This document shows, in pieces, positions 6,531-14,596 of a DNA stretch of 22,105 nt (its first letter is position 1; every line of letters begins with the position of its first letter). The position numbers and the translations under genes are program-made. This DNA comes from Verrucomicrobia bacterium UBA1727 (lineage in GTDB: Bacteria > Verrucomicrobiota > Kiritimatiellia > RFP12 > UBA1067): positions 1-22,105 of the forward strand of contig DCIL01000005.1 in NCBI GenBank assembly GCA_002315875.1. Reading direction: 5' to 3'. The notes below the pieces were generated by a model, which was not told the origin of the DNA, did not search any database, and saw only the letters and a program-made list of their open reading frames with translations.

Positions 6531-8588
6531 ATGAAGAAAGCATTGATGGTTTCGGTGATGATTGCTGGCGTATCGTTCGTCGGCGTGGCGGGTGAGATCA
6601 CGGTTTCGCCGAAGGGGATGAGTCCCGTGGCGGCGCTGGAGAAGATTCGGGCGGCGAAAGCGGCGGGCGATAAGTCGGCGTGGACGGTCAAGGTCGCGCC
6701 CGGGCTTTACGCGCTGGAGCGTCCGCTCGTCTTCACTCCCGCCGATTCGGGAACTCCCGACGCGCCCGTCCGTTGGATCGCCGATCGCGGCGAGGCACTC
6801 TTTTCCGGCGGCGGACTCATCCTCGGCTGGAAGGACGCCGGCAACGGTGTCTGGGAAGCGCCGGTTCCCAGGGATGCGAACGGCAAGCCGATCTGGTTTC
6901 AATCGCTTTATGCGAACGGACGGCGTGCGCAGCGCGCGCGGCATCCGGACAAGGGTTTCTTCTATCTCACGTCTTGGAAGGAAAATGCCGTAACCAATGC
7001 GGAGAAGAAGATCACCTACGGTCAGCAGTTCGTCTTCAAGGATAAGGCGCTCGATGCGCTGAACGGACTTTCGTCCAAGGAACTTGCCGCGGTCGAATTG
7101 CAGATCCGTTGCAAGTGGAGCTACGGAACATTTTCGGTGACGGGATGGGATGCGGCGACGCGCACGGTTTCGGCCAGTGGGACCGAGGGTTTCAAGAACT
7201 GGAAGATGCCGACCGAGAAGGGCGTTCTCTACGCCTTGGAGAATGTTCGCGCCGGATTCGATTCTCCCGGTGAATGGTTCTATGATGTTGCCGAAGAGAA
7301 GATCAAGTATCGTCCGCTCCCGGGCGAGAAGCTTGCGGACTTCAAAGCGCTCGCGCCGCTTTCGCAACTTGTGAGCGTCATCAAGTTCGAAGGCGATCCA
7401 GAAAAGGGGAAATACGTTACCGACATTTCCTTTGACGGCATCACCGTCACCTGCTCGCGGACGGATGGCCACATTCTGCCGTCGGGTTTTGTGCAGCAAT
7501 ATCAGTATCAGGCGGCGTCCCACACCGGCGGAAGCATCTTCGCCAAGGGCGCCAAGCGCCTTTCCTTCGAGAATTGCCGCGTGTTCGGTACGGAGAACTA
7601 TGCAATGTGGTTCGAGATCGGCTGTGTTTCAAACCGCATCTCCAACTGCACTTTTGAAGATCTCGGCGCGGGCGGAATATGGGTTGGCAGCCGCACGCCG
7701 AATCCCTTCGGCAAACTGGCCGGATGGAAGGGGCAGCGCACGGAGTTCACGCGTCCGATTCCCTATGGTGATCCCAAAGTCGCCTATCTTCATCCGTGTG
7801 CCTTCTTTGAAATCGACAACTGCTCGATCCATCACGCCGGACTCGTCAATCCCGAGGCCTGCGGCATCGTGCTCACGCATGTTTCCGATTCGTCCATCAC
7901 TCACTGCGACATCTACGATCTCTACTACACCGGCATTTCCGTCGGCTGGAGCTGGGGCTATACCGGGTCCGTCGCGCAGCGCAACACGATCGCCTTCAAT
8001 CGCATCTGGGACATCGGCAAGCACGTGATGGCCGATATGGGCGGCATCTACACGCTCGGCACGTCGTACGGAACCTGCATCTCCAACAACGTGATTCATC
8101 ATGTTGATTCGATCTCCTACGGCGGATGGGGACTCTACAACGACGAGGGTTCGGAAGGCATCGTGCTGGAGAACAATCTCGTCTACGACACCAAGGACTC
8201 GTCCTATCATCAGCATTACGGACGCGAGAACGTGGTCAGGAACAACATCCTCGCCTGCTCGAAGGAATCGCAGATCGCCGTGTCGCGTCCCGAGCCGCAC
8301 CTTTGCGTGACCTTCCTCAACAATCTCGTCTATTGGGATACGAAGACGCCGGTCTACAGCAAGAGCAAGAAACCGGTTTCCGAAGGGGCAGGCAAGTTAG
8401 CGTGGACGAATAACGTCTTCTATTGTGCGTCCGCGCCTACGATCATCAACGGACCGAATCCTGCGATCGTCTGCGATCCGAAGTTCGTTGATCCCGCGAA
8501 GCGCGACTTCCGTCTTCGCAAGGATTCTCCGGTGACTGCGTACGGATTCAAACCGTGGGATTTCTCTACCGCCGGACGCCGTCGATAA
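6531..8588 (+). CDS. secreted right-handed beta-helix glycoside hydrolase, GH141-like
   Basis: The 685-residue product starts with a signal peptide (MKKALMVSVMIAGVSFVGVAG), which decides the ATG at 6531; a GGAG Shine-Dalgarno lies about 10 nt upstream. After ITVSPKG comes the domain seen in GH141-type proteins: PGLYALERPLVFTPADSGT, a FSGGG-ILGW strand, a W-AP-P strand and LYANGRRAQRARHPD. From about residue 300 it becomes a parallel beta-helix with N-C/S-F, N-I and NNVIHHV-type coils, including DMGGIYTLG, GWGLYNDEGSEGIVLENN and HQHYGRENVVRNN. GH141 members known to me act on fucose- or xylose-containing plant polysaccharides, but the substrate here cannot be read from sequence. It is divergent to gmd-rmd and followed 15 bp later by deoA. 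A polysaccharide lyase or epimerase of the beta-helix clan is the alternative. Confidence 0.8.
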   Translation: MKKALMVSVMIAGVSFVGVAGEITVSPKGMSPVAALEKIRAAKAAGDKSAWTVKVAPGLYALERPLVFTPADSGTPDAPVRWIADRGEALFSGGGLILGWKDAGNGVWEAPVPRDANGKPIWFQSLYANGRRAQRARHPDKGFFYLTSWKENAVTNAEKKITYGQQFVFKDKALDALNGLSSKELAAVELQIRCKWSYGTFSVTGWDAATRTVSASGTEGFKNWKMPTEKGVLYALENVRAGFDSPGEWFYDVAEEKIKYRPLPGEKLADFKALAPLSQLVSVIKFEGDPEKGKYVTDISFDGITVTCSRTDGHILPSGFVQQYQYQAASHTGGSIFAKGAKRLSFENCRVFGTENYAMWFEIGCVSNRISNCTFEDLGAGGIWVGSRTPNPFGKLAGWKGQRTEFTRPIPYGDPKVAYLHPCAFFEIDNCSIHHAGLVNPEACGIVLTHVSDSSITHCDIYDLYYTGISVGWSWGYTGSVAQRNTIAFNRIWDIGKHVMADMGGIYTLGTSYGTCISNNVIHHVDSISYGGWGLYNDEGSEGIVLENNLVYDTKDSSYHQHYGRENVVRNNILACSKESQIAVSRPEPHLCVTFLNNLVYWDTKTPVYSKSKKPVSEGAGKLAWTNNVFYCASAPTIINGPNPAIVCDPKFVDPAKRDFRLRKDSPVTAYGFKPWDFSTAGRRR

Positions 8589-8603
8589 AACAAGGAGGAT
8601 AAC

Positions 8604-9902
8604 ATGGTCGCGAAATTCATCATCGACAAGAAGCGCGAAGGACGTGCGCTCGGCACTGCCGAGATTCGGGAATTCATCGAGGGCTTTACCAAGGGCGAGA
8701 TTCCGGATTACCAGATGGCGGCCTTGGCCATGGCAATCTGTTGCCGCGGCATGACCGAACGCGAGACGGCTGACTTAACTGAGGCGATGAAGAATTCTGG
8801 ACGCTCTCTCGACTGGGGCGCGGAAGGGAATCCGACGGCGGACAAGCATTCCACCGGCGGTGTCGGCGATAAGCTCTCGCTCGTCATCCAGCCGCTCGCG
8901 TCCGCCTGCGGACTCGACGTTCCTTCATTGACCGGTCGCGGACTCGGCATCACCGGAGGCACGGCCGACAAGCTCGAGACGATTCCCGGCTACAGCTGCT
9001 CACAGACGCTCGAGCGCTTTCAGGAGATTACGCGATCCGCAGGGGTGGCGATGGCGGTGCAGACGGACGAGATCACGCCCGCGGACAAGAAGCTTTACGC
9101 GCTTCGCGATGTCACCGGCACGGTTGCCTCGATTCCGCTCATCACCGGATCCATCCTCTCGAAGAAACTTGCGGAAGGTGCGGGAACACTCGTGTTTGAC
9201 GTGAAGTGCGGACGCGGTGCGTTCATGAAGACTCCAGAGGAGGCGAAGGCGCTGGCTGCCTCATTGGTGGGTGGTGCGAAGGCAGCGGGACGCAAAGCCG
9301 CGGCGCTGGTGACGAGCATGGACTCTCCGCTCGGTCTTGCCGTCGGTAATGCGAACGAAGTCGCCGAGGCACTGAAGTGGCTGAGCGATCCCGAAGCGTC
9401 CGATCCCGCGCTCGATCTATGCGTGGAGCAGGCCTCGCTGATGGTTTCACTGGCGAATGATATGGAACTTGAGGCGGCGCGGCAGCTTTGCCGCGAGAAG
9501 CTTGCGGACGGCTCGGCGCTCGCAAAATTCAAGGCGATGGTCGCTGCGCACGGAGGAGATCTCGGGCGTTTCGAGACGTTGCTCAAGAAGCCAACTTTCA
9601 AGTTCAAGATTCAGGCGATGCGCTCCGGATACGTGACCGACATCGACGCCGAGCGCGTGGGCAAGGTCGCGTTGCAGCTCGGGGCGGGACGCGAACAGGC
9701 GGGAGATCGCATCGATCCGCTCGCGGGGATTGAACTTGCGGTGAGACGCGGCGATCGCGTTTCGGTGGGAGCGCCGCTTGCGACGCTGGCGAAGTCCACC
9801 GACCCGGATGGACTCGAACGCGCTGCGGCCGAACTCTATCGCGCCTTTGAAATCAATCCCGAAAAAGTCGAGACATCTCCATTGATCATCGATCGTCTCT
9901 AA
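8604..9902 (+). CDS. deoA: pyrimidine-nucleoside / thymidine phosphorylase
   Basis: A 432-residue enzyme of the glycosyltransferase-3 nucleoside phosphorylase family, cleaving thymidine or uridine with phosphate to the base and (deoxy)ribose 1-phosphate. The phosphate-binding KHSTGGVGDK is at 81-90 and the family signature GRGLGITGGTADKLETIPG at 111-129. The residue before the signature is T110, where serine is usual. The C-terminal domain with the DAERVGKVALQLGAGRE region is present, and the length is normal for the pyrimidine-specific branch. A strong AAGGAGG (8591-8597) precedes the ATG. It lies 15 bp after the glycosidase gene and is probably co-transcribed with it, with no obvious pathway link. 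Confidence 0.95.
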   Translation: MVAKFIIDKKREGRALGTAEIREFIEGFTKGEIPDYQMAALAMAICCRGMTERETADLTEAMKNSGRSLDWGAEGNPTADKHSTGGVGDKLSLVIQPLASACGLDVPSLTGRGLGITGGTADKLETIPGYSCSQTLERFQEITRSAGVAMAVQTDEITPADKKLYALRDVTGTVASIPLITGSILSKKLAEGAGTLVFDVKCGRGAFMKTPEEAKALAASLVGGAKAAGRKAAALVTSMDSPLGLAVGNANEVAEALKWLSDPEASDPALDLCVEQASLMVSLANDMELEAARQLCREKLADGSALAKFKAMVAAHGGDLGRFETLLKKPTFKFKIQAMRSGYVTDIDAERVGKVALQLGAGREQAGDRIDPLAGIELAVRRGDRVSVGAPLATLAKSTDPDGLERAAAELYRAFEINPEKVETSPLIIDRL

Positions 9903-9958
9903 TCTTCAACTTCAACTTTCGACTTCAAATATTCTTCAACTTCAACTTTCGACTTCAA
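9903..9958. repeat. 26-bp direct repeat of the AACTTC family, two exact copies
   Basis: TCTTCAACTTCAACTTTCG plus ACTTCAA occurs exactly at 9903-9928 and 9933-9958 (period 30), followed by a partial third unit up to the next start codon. It fills the whole gap between deoA and the next gene and leaves no Shine-Dalgarno sequence. Its reverse complement is the GAAGTTGAAG repeat seen near 16063 and 16142 and in the scpB tail. Confidence 0.8.
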
Positions 9959-9967
9959 CTTTCACCC

Positions 9968-10672
9968 ATGGTCGACCTCAATGAACTGAAAAAGAAGTTT
10001 CCGGCTAAGAAACCGTCGAATCCCAAGCATACTTCCAAAGCCACGATTCGTGCGATACAGCGCGAGTACGAAGCGAAGAAGGCCGCGCTTACGGGTGGTG
10101 CGCCGCAAATCGGTCGTGGTCCGCTTTTCTACGGCATGCTGATTCTCTTCATGATCATCGTCGGCTCGGTGGTCGTGCCGCAGATCATGCGCGGAGGCAT
10201 CACGCTCGGCAAGAAGAGCATCGACCGCAAGGAACTGCAGGCGAAGAAGGCGATGACCTCGCTGTCGATCGCGTTGGGACGCTACCGCTTCCACGTCGGT
10301 GCCTTTCCTACTACCGAAGAGGGACTCGCTGTGCTCGCCTTCAGACGTCCGAAGGAAATTCGCCGCATTCGTAAGGCGCATCCCGGCTGGGATGGTCCGT
10401 ATGTCGATCACATCGTGGACGATCCGTGGGGCAATCCGTACTTTTACGAGACGCGTCCCGAGGGAGGCAATCCGATCTTGTATTCGAAGGGTCCCAACGG
10501 ACGCGCTGGAGACGATGACGACGTGCTTCCCGATCAATTGGCCTTTGACCAGGCCTTCCGCGATACCACTTGGACGAATCACTGGGCTCCGTGCGAGCTC
10601 CGTGGAATCGTCGTCGCCCCGGATGAGGAGACGAAGCGGAAGGTCCAGGAAGACATGAAGAAATTCGATTGA
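9968..10672 (+). CDS. membrane-anchored protein with GspG-like pseudopilin domain, no prepilin leader
   Basis: The 234-residue product has a lysine-rich cytoplasmic N-terminus (1-50), one membrane segment near 54-72 (LFYGMLILFMIIVGSVVVP) and a C-terminal domain typical of the type II secretion major pseudopilin GspG. That domain has KKAMTSLSIALGRYRFHVGAFPTTEEGLAVL, then GPYVDHIVDDPWGNPYFYE, then YSKGPNGRAGDDDD. In GspG this acidic turn binds calcium. What is missing is the prepilin peptidase site: there is no G-F-x-x-x-E before the membrane helix, so it should not be processed or assembled like a normal pseudopilin. About 50 residues follow the domain. No Shine-Dalgarno precedes the ATG; the upstream gap is repeat DNA. 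A static relative of GspG or an accessory of the secretion system is an inference. Confidence 0.75.
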   Translation: MVDLNELKKKFPAKKPSNPKHTSKATIRAIQREYEAKKAALTGGAPQIGRGPLFYGMLILFMIIVGSVVVPQIMRGGITLGKKSIDRKELQAKKAMTSLSIALGRYRFHVGAFPTTEEGLAVLAFRRPKEIRRIRKAHPGWDGPYVDHIVDDPWGNPYFYETRPEGGNPILYSKGPNGRAGDDDDVLPDQLAFDQAFRDTTWTNHWAPCELRGIVVAPDEETKRKVQEDMKKFD

Positions 10673-10685
10673 ATTACGATCCAAA

Positions 10686-12941
10686 ATGCACAACGCAAAC
10701 ATCATTGCCCGACTTGCGACTGAAGTCGGGGTCAATCCACAGCAGGTAACCGCCGTCGAGAAGCTCTTTGCTGACGGCTGTACGGTCCCGTTCATCGCCA
10801 GATACCGCAAGGAGGCGCATGGCAATCTCGACGAGGTGAAGATCGGTAAGATCCAGGAACGGCTCACCTATTACACGGAACTCGAGGAACGCAAGGAGAC
10901 GATTCTCAAGACGATCGACGAGCAGGGAAAACTGACGGACGAGCTCAAGGAGAAGATCGAGGGCTGCTTCGTCAAGTCCCGGCTCGAGGACCTCTATCAA
11001 CCCTACAAGCCCAAGCGCAAGACCCGTGCCGCGGTCGCCAAGGAGAAGGGGTTCGAGCCGCTTGCCGATCTCATCTGGAGCGGCGGTGTCATCGCCGCGG
11101 ATACGCCGGACGAGGATCTGCAATACGCTCGCGACATTCTTGCCGAGCGTATTGCCGATATTGCAGATGTGCGCGGAGCGGTGCGTGAGGCGTATGCGAA
11201 GAAAGCGGTGGTGAGGAGTGAGAAGGCGCCGACGGTGAAGGACGGCGAGCCCACCAAGTTCGAGCAATATTACGAATTCTCCGAGCCGATCGCGACCATT
11301 CCGTCGCATCGTTATCTTGCGATTCGCCGCGGACAGACGGAGAAGGTGCTGTGGATGCATCTCGACCTCGATTCCGAGCCGGTTATCGATCGGATTCTGG
11401 AGATTCTTGAAGGACAGTCGATCGACGGGGTTGCGGTGCGAAATCGGCAGACGCGCAGTCAGATCGAGATTGCGGCCGCCGATGCCTACAAGCGGTTGCT
11501 GGCGCCGAGTTGCGAGATCGATGTCACGGTCGACAAGAAGATGGAGGCCGACCGCGGGGCGATCGAGGTGTTCGGCGAGAACCTGCGTCATCTTCTTTTG
11601 GCCTCGCCGCTTGGAGAGAAGGCGGTATTGGCGATCGATCCGGGAATCCGCACCGGTTGCAAGGTCGCGATGATCGATGCGACCGGCAAGTATCTCGGCA
11701 AGACCGTAATTTTTCCGCAGCTTAAGGTAGCAGAGGCGGAGAAGGCGATTGCGATGATCGTCTTCAAATACAAGGCCGAGGCGATTGCGGTCGGCAACGG
11801 CACTGCGGGACGCGAGACGGAGCAGTTCGTGCGTGCGACGCTGAAAAAACTCCACGCTCAGCATCCGGAGATTCCAATTCCCATTGTGGTGTCCGTCAGC
11901 GAGGCGGGGGCGTCCGTCTATTCGGCGAGCGAGATCGCGCGCAAGGAGTTTCCCGAACTTGATCTTACGGTGCGCGGGGCGATTTCGATTGGACGGCGTT
12001 TGCAGGATCCGCTCGCGGAACTGGTGAAGATCGATCCCAAGGCGATCGGTGTGGGACAATACCAGCACGATGTCGATCAGAAGCATCTCGGCGAGAAGCT
12101 GGACGAGGTGGTCGTCTCGTGCGTGAACGGAGTGGGCGTAGAGCTCAACACCGCGTCCGCTCCGCTCCTGGAGAGGGTTTCCGGTCTCACTCCCCAGCTG
12201 GCGAAGGCAATCGTAGAGTATCGTGATGCGAATGGTAAGTTCAAGAGCCGAACGGAACTTAAGAAGGTGAAGGGACTTGGCGAGAAGGCATTCGAACAGT
12301 GCGCCGGCTTCCTCAGGATCCGCGATGCGAAGAATCCGCTCGACTCGTCCGCGGTTCATCCCGAACGATATCCGCTCGTCGAGGTCATGGCGGCGGACGC
12401 GGGACTTTCCGTCGGTGAGCTCGTGGGCAATTCGCTCGCGGCGAAGAAGATCGACATTCGCCGCTATGTGTCCGCCGAAGTCGGCGAGCCGACGCTCAAG
12501 GACATCGTTTCGGAACTTGTGAAACCGGGACGCGATCCGCGCAGTGTGTTCGAGCCGCCGAAGTTCCGTGAGGATGTCACGAAGATCGAGGATGTGCGCG
12601 AAGGAATGAAGCTCGAAGGCGTTGTGACCAATGTGACGGCCTTCGGTGCGTTCGTCGATATCGGAGTCCATCAGGACGGACTCATCCATCTTTCCGAACT
12701 TTCCGATAATTTCGTGTCCGATCCCGCGTCCGTCGTTAAGGCCGGTGATCGGCTTTCGGTTACTGTCATCGGCATTGACTTGAAGCGCCAGCGCATTTCG
12801 CTTTCGGCGAAGTCGCGTCCCGTCATCGGAGGCGCTTCGGCGGGTGGCGGATCGTCCGCCGGTGCTCCCAGGAAGATGCGCACGAGCTTCGCTCCTTCGT
12901 CCGGTTCCGGTTTCAGCTGCAATCCCTTCGCCAACCTGTGA
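10686..12941 (+). CDS. tex: Tex-family S1 RNA-binding transcription accessory protein
   Basis: The 751-residue protein has the full Tex architecture. The N-terminal domain includes VPFIARYRKEAHGNLDEV at 34-51 and LYQPYKPKRKTRA near 103-115. A YqgF/RuvC-like domain starts AVLAIDPGIRTGCKVAM near 313. A helix-hairpin-helix region (PLLERVSGLTPQLAKAIVEY, VKGLGEKAFEQCAGFLR) spans about 490-545. An S1 domain (GMKLEGVVTNVTAFGAFVDIG through QRISLSAK) is near 640-705, followed by a short Gly/Ser-rich tail. Tex proteins bind nucleic acids and affect transcription; the precise function is not settled. The stop TGA overlaps the GTG of the next gene, so tex and the two-component pair are likely co-transcribed and translationally coupled, an unusual partnership. 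Confidence 0.95.
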   Translation: MHNANIIARLATEVGVNPQQVTAVEKLFADGCTVPFIARYRKEAHGNLDEVKIGKIQERLTYYTELEERKETILKTIDEQGKLTDELKEKIEGCFVKSRLEDLYQPYKPKRKTRAAVAKEKGFEPLADLIWSGGVIAADTPDEDLQYARDILAERIADIADVRGAVREAYAKKAVVRSEKAPTVKDGEPTKFEQYYEFSEPIATIPSHRYLAIRRGQTEKVLWMHLDLDSEPVIDRILEILEGQSIDGVAVRNRQTRSQIEIAAADAYKRLLAPSCEIDVTVDKKMEADRGAIEVFGENLRHLLLASPLGEKAVLAIDPGIRTGCKVAMIDATGKYLGKTVIFPQLKVAEAEKAIAMIVFKYKAEAIAVGNGTAGRETEQFVRATLKKLHAQHPEIPIPIVVSVSEAGASVYSASEIARKEFPELDLTVRGAISIGRRLQDPLAELVKIDPKAIGVGQYQHDVDQKHLGEKLDEVVVSCVNGVGVELNTASAPLLERVSGLTPQLAKAIVEYRDANGKFKSRTELKKVKGLGEKAFEQCAGFLRIRDAKNPLDSSAVHPERYPLVEVMAADAGLSVGELVGNSLAAKKIDIRRYVSAEVGEPTLKDIVSELVKPGRDPRSVFEPPKFREDVTKIEDVREGMKLEGVVTNVTAFGAFVDIGVHQDGLIHLSELSDNFVSDPASVVKAGDRLSVTVIGIDLKRQRISLSAKSRPVIGGASAGGGSSAGAPRKMRTSFAPSSGSGFSCNPFANL

Positions 12942-13567
12942 TACTGATCATCGAGGATGACATGACCATCCGCGCGCTCTTGGAAATGGCGCTCGCGGGG
13001 GCGGGTTATGCCGAGGTCGCGAGTGCCGCGCGTGGCGATGAGGGGCTTGCGCTCGTCAAGTCCCATAAGCCAGAGCTTGTGCTTCTCGACCTGATGTTGC
13101 CGGGACGCGACGGCTATTCGATTGCGAAGGAGATACGTACCGATCCTTCGTTGTCCGAAACCCGCATCATCATGCTCACTGCACGGACCGCTCCCGAGGA
13201 CATCGTGCGCGGACTTGAGGCGGGGGCCGATGATTACGTAACCAAGCCCTACGATCGGCTTGTGCTTCTGGCGCGTATCAGGGCGGTGTTGAGGCGGGGT
13301 CCGATGTACGGAAGCAAGGTTGGATTTGACGGACTTGAAATGGACGAGTCCAACCGGTCCGCAGTCCTTGATGGACATCCGCTCGCGCTTACTGCCGGCG
13401 AGTTTGCATTGCTTACAAAGTTGGTGGCGCATCGCGGACGAATCCTGCCGCGCCAGGCGGACGAGCGGACGGTCGACGTGCAGATTGCCAATCTTCGTCG
13501 CAAGCTTGGGGAGTGGGGTTCGCATATTGAAACCGTAAGGGGAGTCGGTTACCGTGTTTCGCCTTAA
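12938..13567 (+). CDS. OmpR-type response regulator with shortened DNA-binding domain
   Basis: The receiver domain is complete: acidic pair D7-D8, phosphoacceptor D51 in LVLLDLMLPGRDGY, switch T81 in MLTAR, and K103 in VTKPY. The C-terminal winged helix starts normally (LTAGEFALLTKLVAHRGRIL, 151-170) and ends normally (ERTVDVQIANLRRKL, then IETVRGVGYRV). However, PRQ at 171-173 is joined directly to ADERT. Family members have about a dozen more residues there, the LL--VWG positioning helix (alpha 2) and its loop. Total length is 209 residues against a usual 225-240. The frame stays open, so this is a clean in-frame loss. Start is GTG at 12938, overlapping the tex stop; no better start exists. 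The gene overlaps the kinase gene by 14 bp. How it binds DNA without alpha 2 is uncertain. Confidence 0.9.
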   Translation: MILIIEDDMTIRALLEMALAGAGYAEVASAARGDEGLALVKSHKPELVLLDLMLPGRDGYSIAKEIRTDPSLSETRIIMLTARTAPEDIVRGLEAGADDYVTKPYDRLVLLARIRAVLRRGPMYGSKVGFDGLEMDESNRSAVLDGHPLALTAGEFALLTKLVAHRGRILPRQADERTVDVQIANLRRKLGEWGSHIETVRGVGYRVSP

Positions 13568-14588
13568 ATCGCTCGTCTTCCCGTTGGTGACGGCCGGGGC
13601 CTTTCTGGTCGTGTTGGCGGTCTTCGCCATATCGGTCTTCGGTTTTCGCACCGCAGTCATTTCGTGGGCGCAACGTGATCTCGAAGCGCGGGCCGAATTG
13701 GCGGCGCGGCATCTTTCAGAACCGTTGCGCACGCAGGAGTTTAGGGCGGTGCGCAATTTCGGCGAGGAGTGCGGTGAACAGGGCTATCGGCTCGTGGTGT
13801 CGTCCGAATCCGGCGGACTTGTCTTCTATAATCGTCCCCGTGGCAATGAGCCGGAGTATTCCGCTCAGGCGAGCTCTGCGGATTGTCGGGTTACGCTTGC
13901 GATTCCCGTCGCCACGGTGCTTGCTCCGTTTAAGCGCGCGTTGCCGCTCGTCATTCTTGCCGCGCTTCTGGGCGTGATCGGGTCCGTCTTCGTCTTCTTC
14001 GCTTTCTATCGTCAGCGGGCGAGGATTCGCGAGCTTGCGCGCATTGAGGAGGAACGCCGTCATTTCATTGCGGACTTCTCGCACGAGCTCAAGACTCCGC
14101 TGACCGGTATTCTCGGCGCGGCGGAGATGCTGAGGGCGGACAATGCCGAGAATCTCGTGCCGATGATCGCGCGCGAGAGCAAGCGTCTCAATTCTCTTGC
14201 TCAGCAGATACTTGATTTGTCCCGACTTGAGTCCGATGCAAACGGTGTGCAGCGCGAGGAGCGCATCGAGCGGGCGATTGCGGAACTGGTGGCGAATGCT
14301 AAGCGTCATTCGGGCAGTGAAGAGGTGACGGTGCGCGAGGAGGATCGCGGTGGAATGCATTTCTGGATTGTCGAGGATCGCGGACGCGGTGTGCCGCCGG
14401 AACTCAGAGAGAAGATCTTCGAGCGGTTTTATCGCGAGGATCCGTCCCGCAGCGATTTGACCGGCGGTGCCGGGCTCGGCCTATCAATCGTTCGCCGCAC
14501 CGCCCGCCTCTACGGTGGTGACTGCATTTGCGAGGCGGCAAGCCCTTGTGGTTCCCGGTTCGTCTTCTCGGTCAAAAATATGGTATAA
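13554..14588 (+). CDS. sensor histidine kinase with shortened catalytic region
   Basis: The 344-residue kinase has two membrane helices (about 8-31 and 128-151) flanking a roughly 95-residue extracytoplasmic sensor. No HAMP domain is evident; a short helix leads directly into the H-box FSHELKTPLTG with H177. The N-box is ELVANAKRHS (N248), the G1 box VEDRGRGVP, the F-box FERFYRED and the G2 box GGAGLGLSIV, all intact. The distance from H177 to N248 is 71 residues, whereas about 105 is usual in EnvZ/PhoR-type kinases. The missing part is the start of the ATPase domain after LSRLESD. Start is GTG at 13554, inside the end of the regulator gene. It is the cognate partner of the 12938-13567 regulator; the signal is unknown. 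Confidence 0.9.
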   Translation: MFRLKSLVFPLVTAGAFLVVLAVFAISVFGFRTAVISWAQRDLEARAELAARHLSEPLRTQEFRAVRNFGEECGEQGYRLVVSSESGGLVFYNRPRGNEPEYSAQASSADCRVTLAIPVATVLAPFKRALPLVILAALLGVIGSVFVFFAFYRQRARIRELARIEEERRHFIADFSHELKTPLTGILGAAEMLRADNAENLVPMIARESKRLNSLAQQILDLSRLESDANGVQREERIERAIAELVANAKRHSGSEEVTVREEDRGGMHFWIVEDRGRGVPPELREKIFERFYREDPSRSDLTGGAGLGLSIVRRTARLYGGDCICEAASPCGSRFVFSVKNMV

Positions 14589-14589
14589 T
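14581..14589 (+). promoter_or_regulatory. extended -10 promoter for the EF-hand protein
   Basis: TGGTATAAT lies in the last codons and stop of the kinase gene, after an A/T-rich stretch. I see no convincing -35. The ATG at 14597 begins 7 nt after the -10, exactly where transcription should start, so the mRNA would be leaderless. Confidence 0.65.
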
Positions 14590-14596
14590 ATGAGCC

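Noticed and set aside
6498..7523. 341-residue minus-strand frame opposite the beta-helix gene
   Set aside because: Arg/Leu-rich shadow with no family features; the plus-strand gene has a signal peptide, promoter and ribosome binding site.
10674..12689. 671-residue minus-strand frame opposite tex
   Set aside because: It mirrors the high-GC codon pattern of tex, contains no recognisable domain, and tex is unmistakable.
12671..13756. Minus-strand frame opposite the two-component genes
   Set aside because: It has no motifs and spans three well-supported plus-strand genes.
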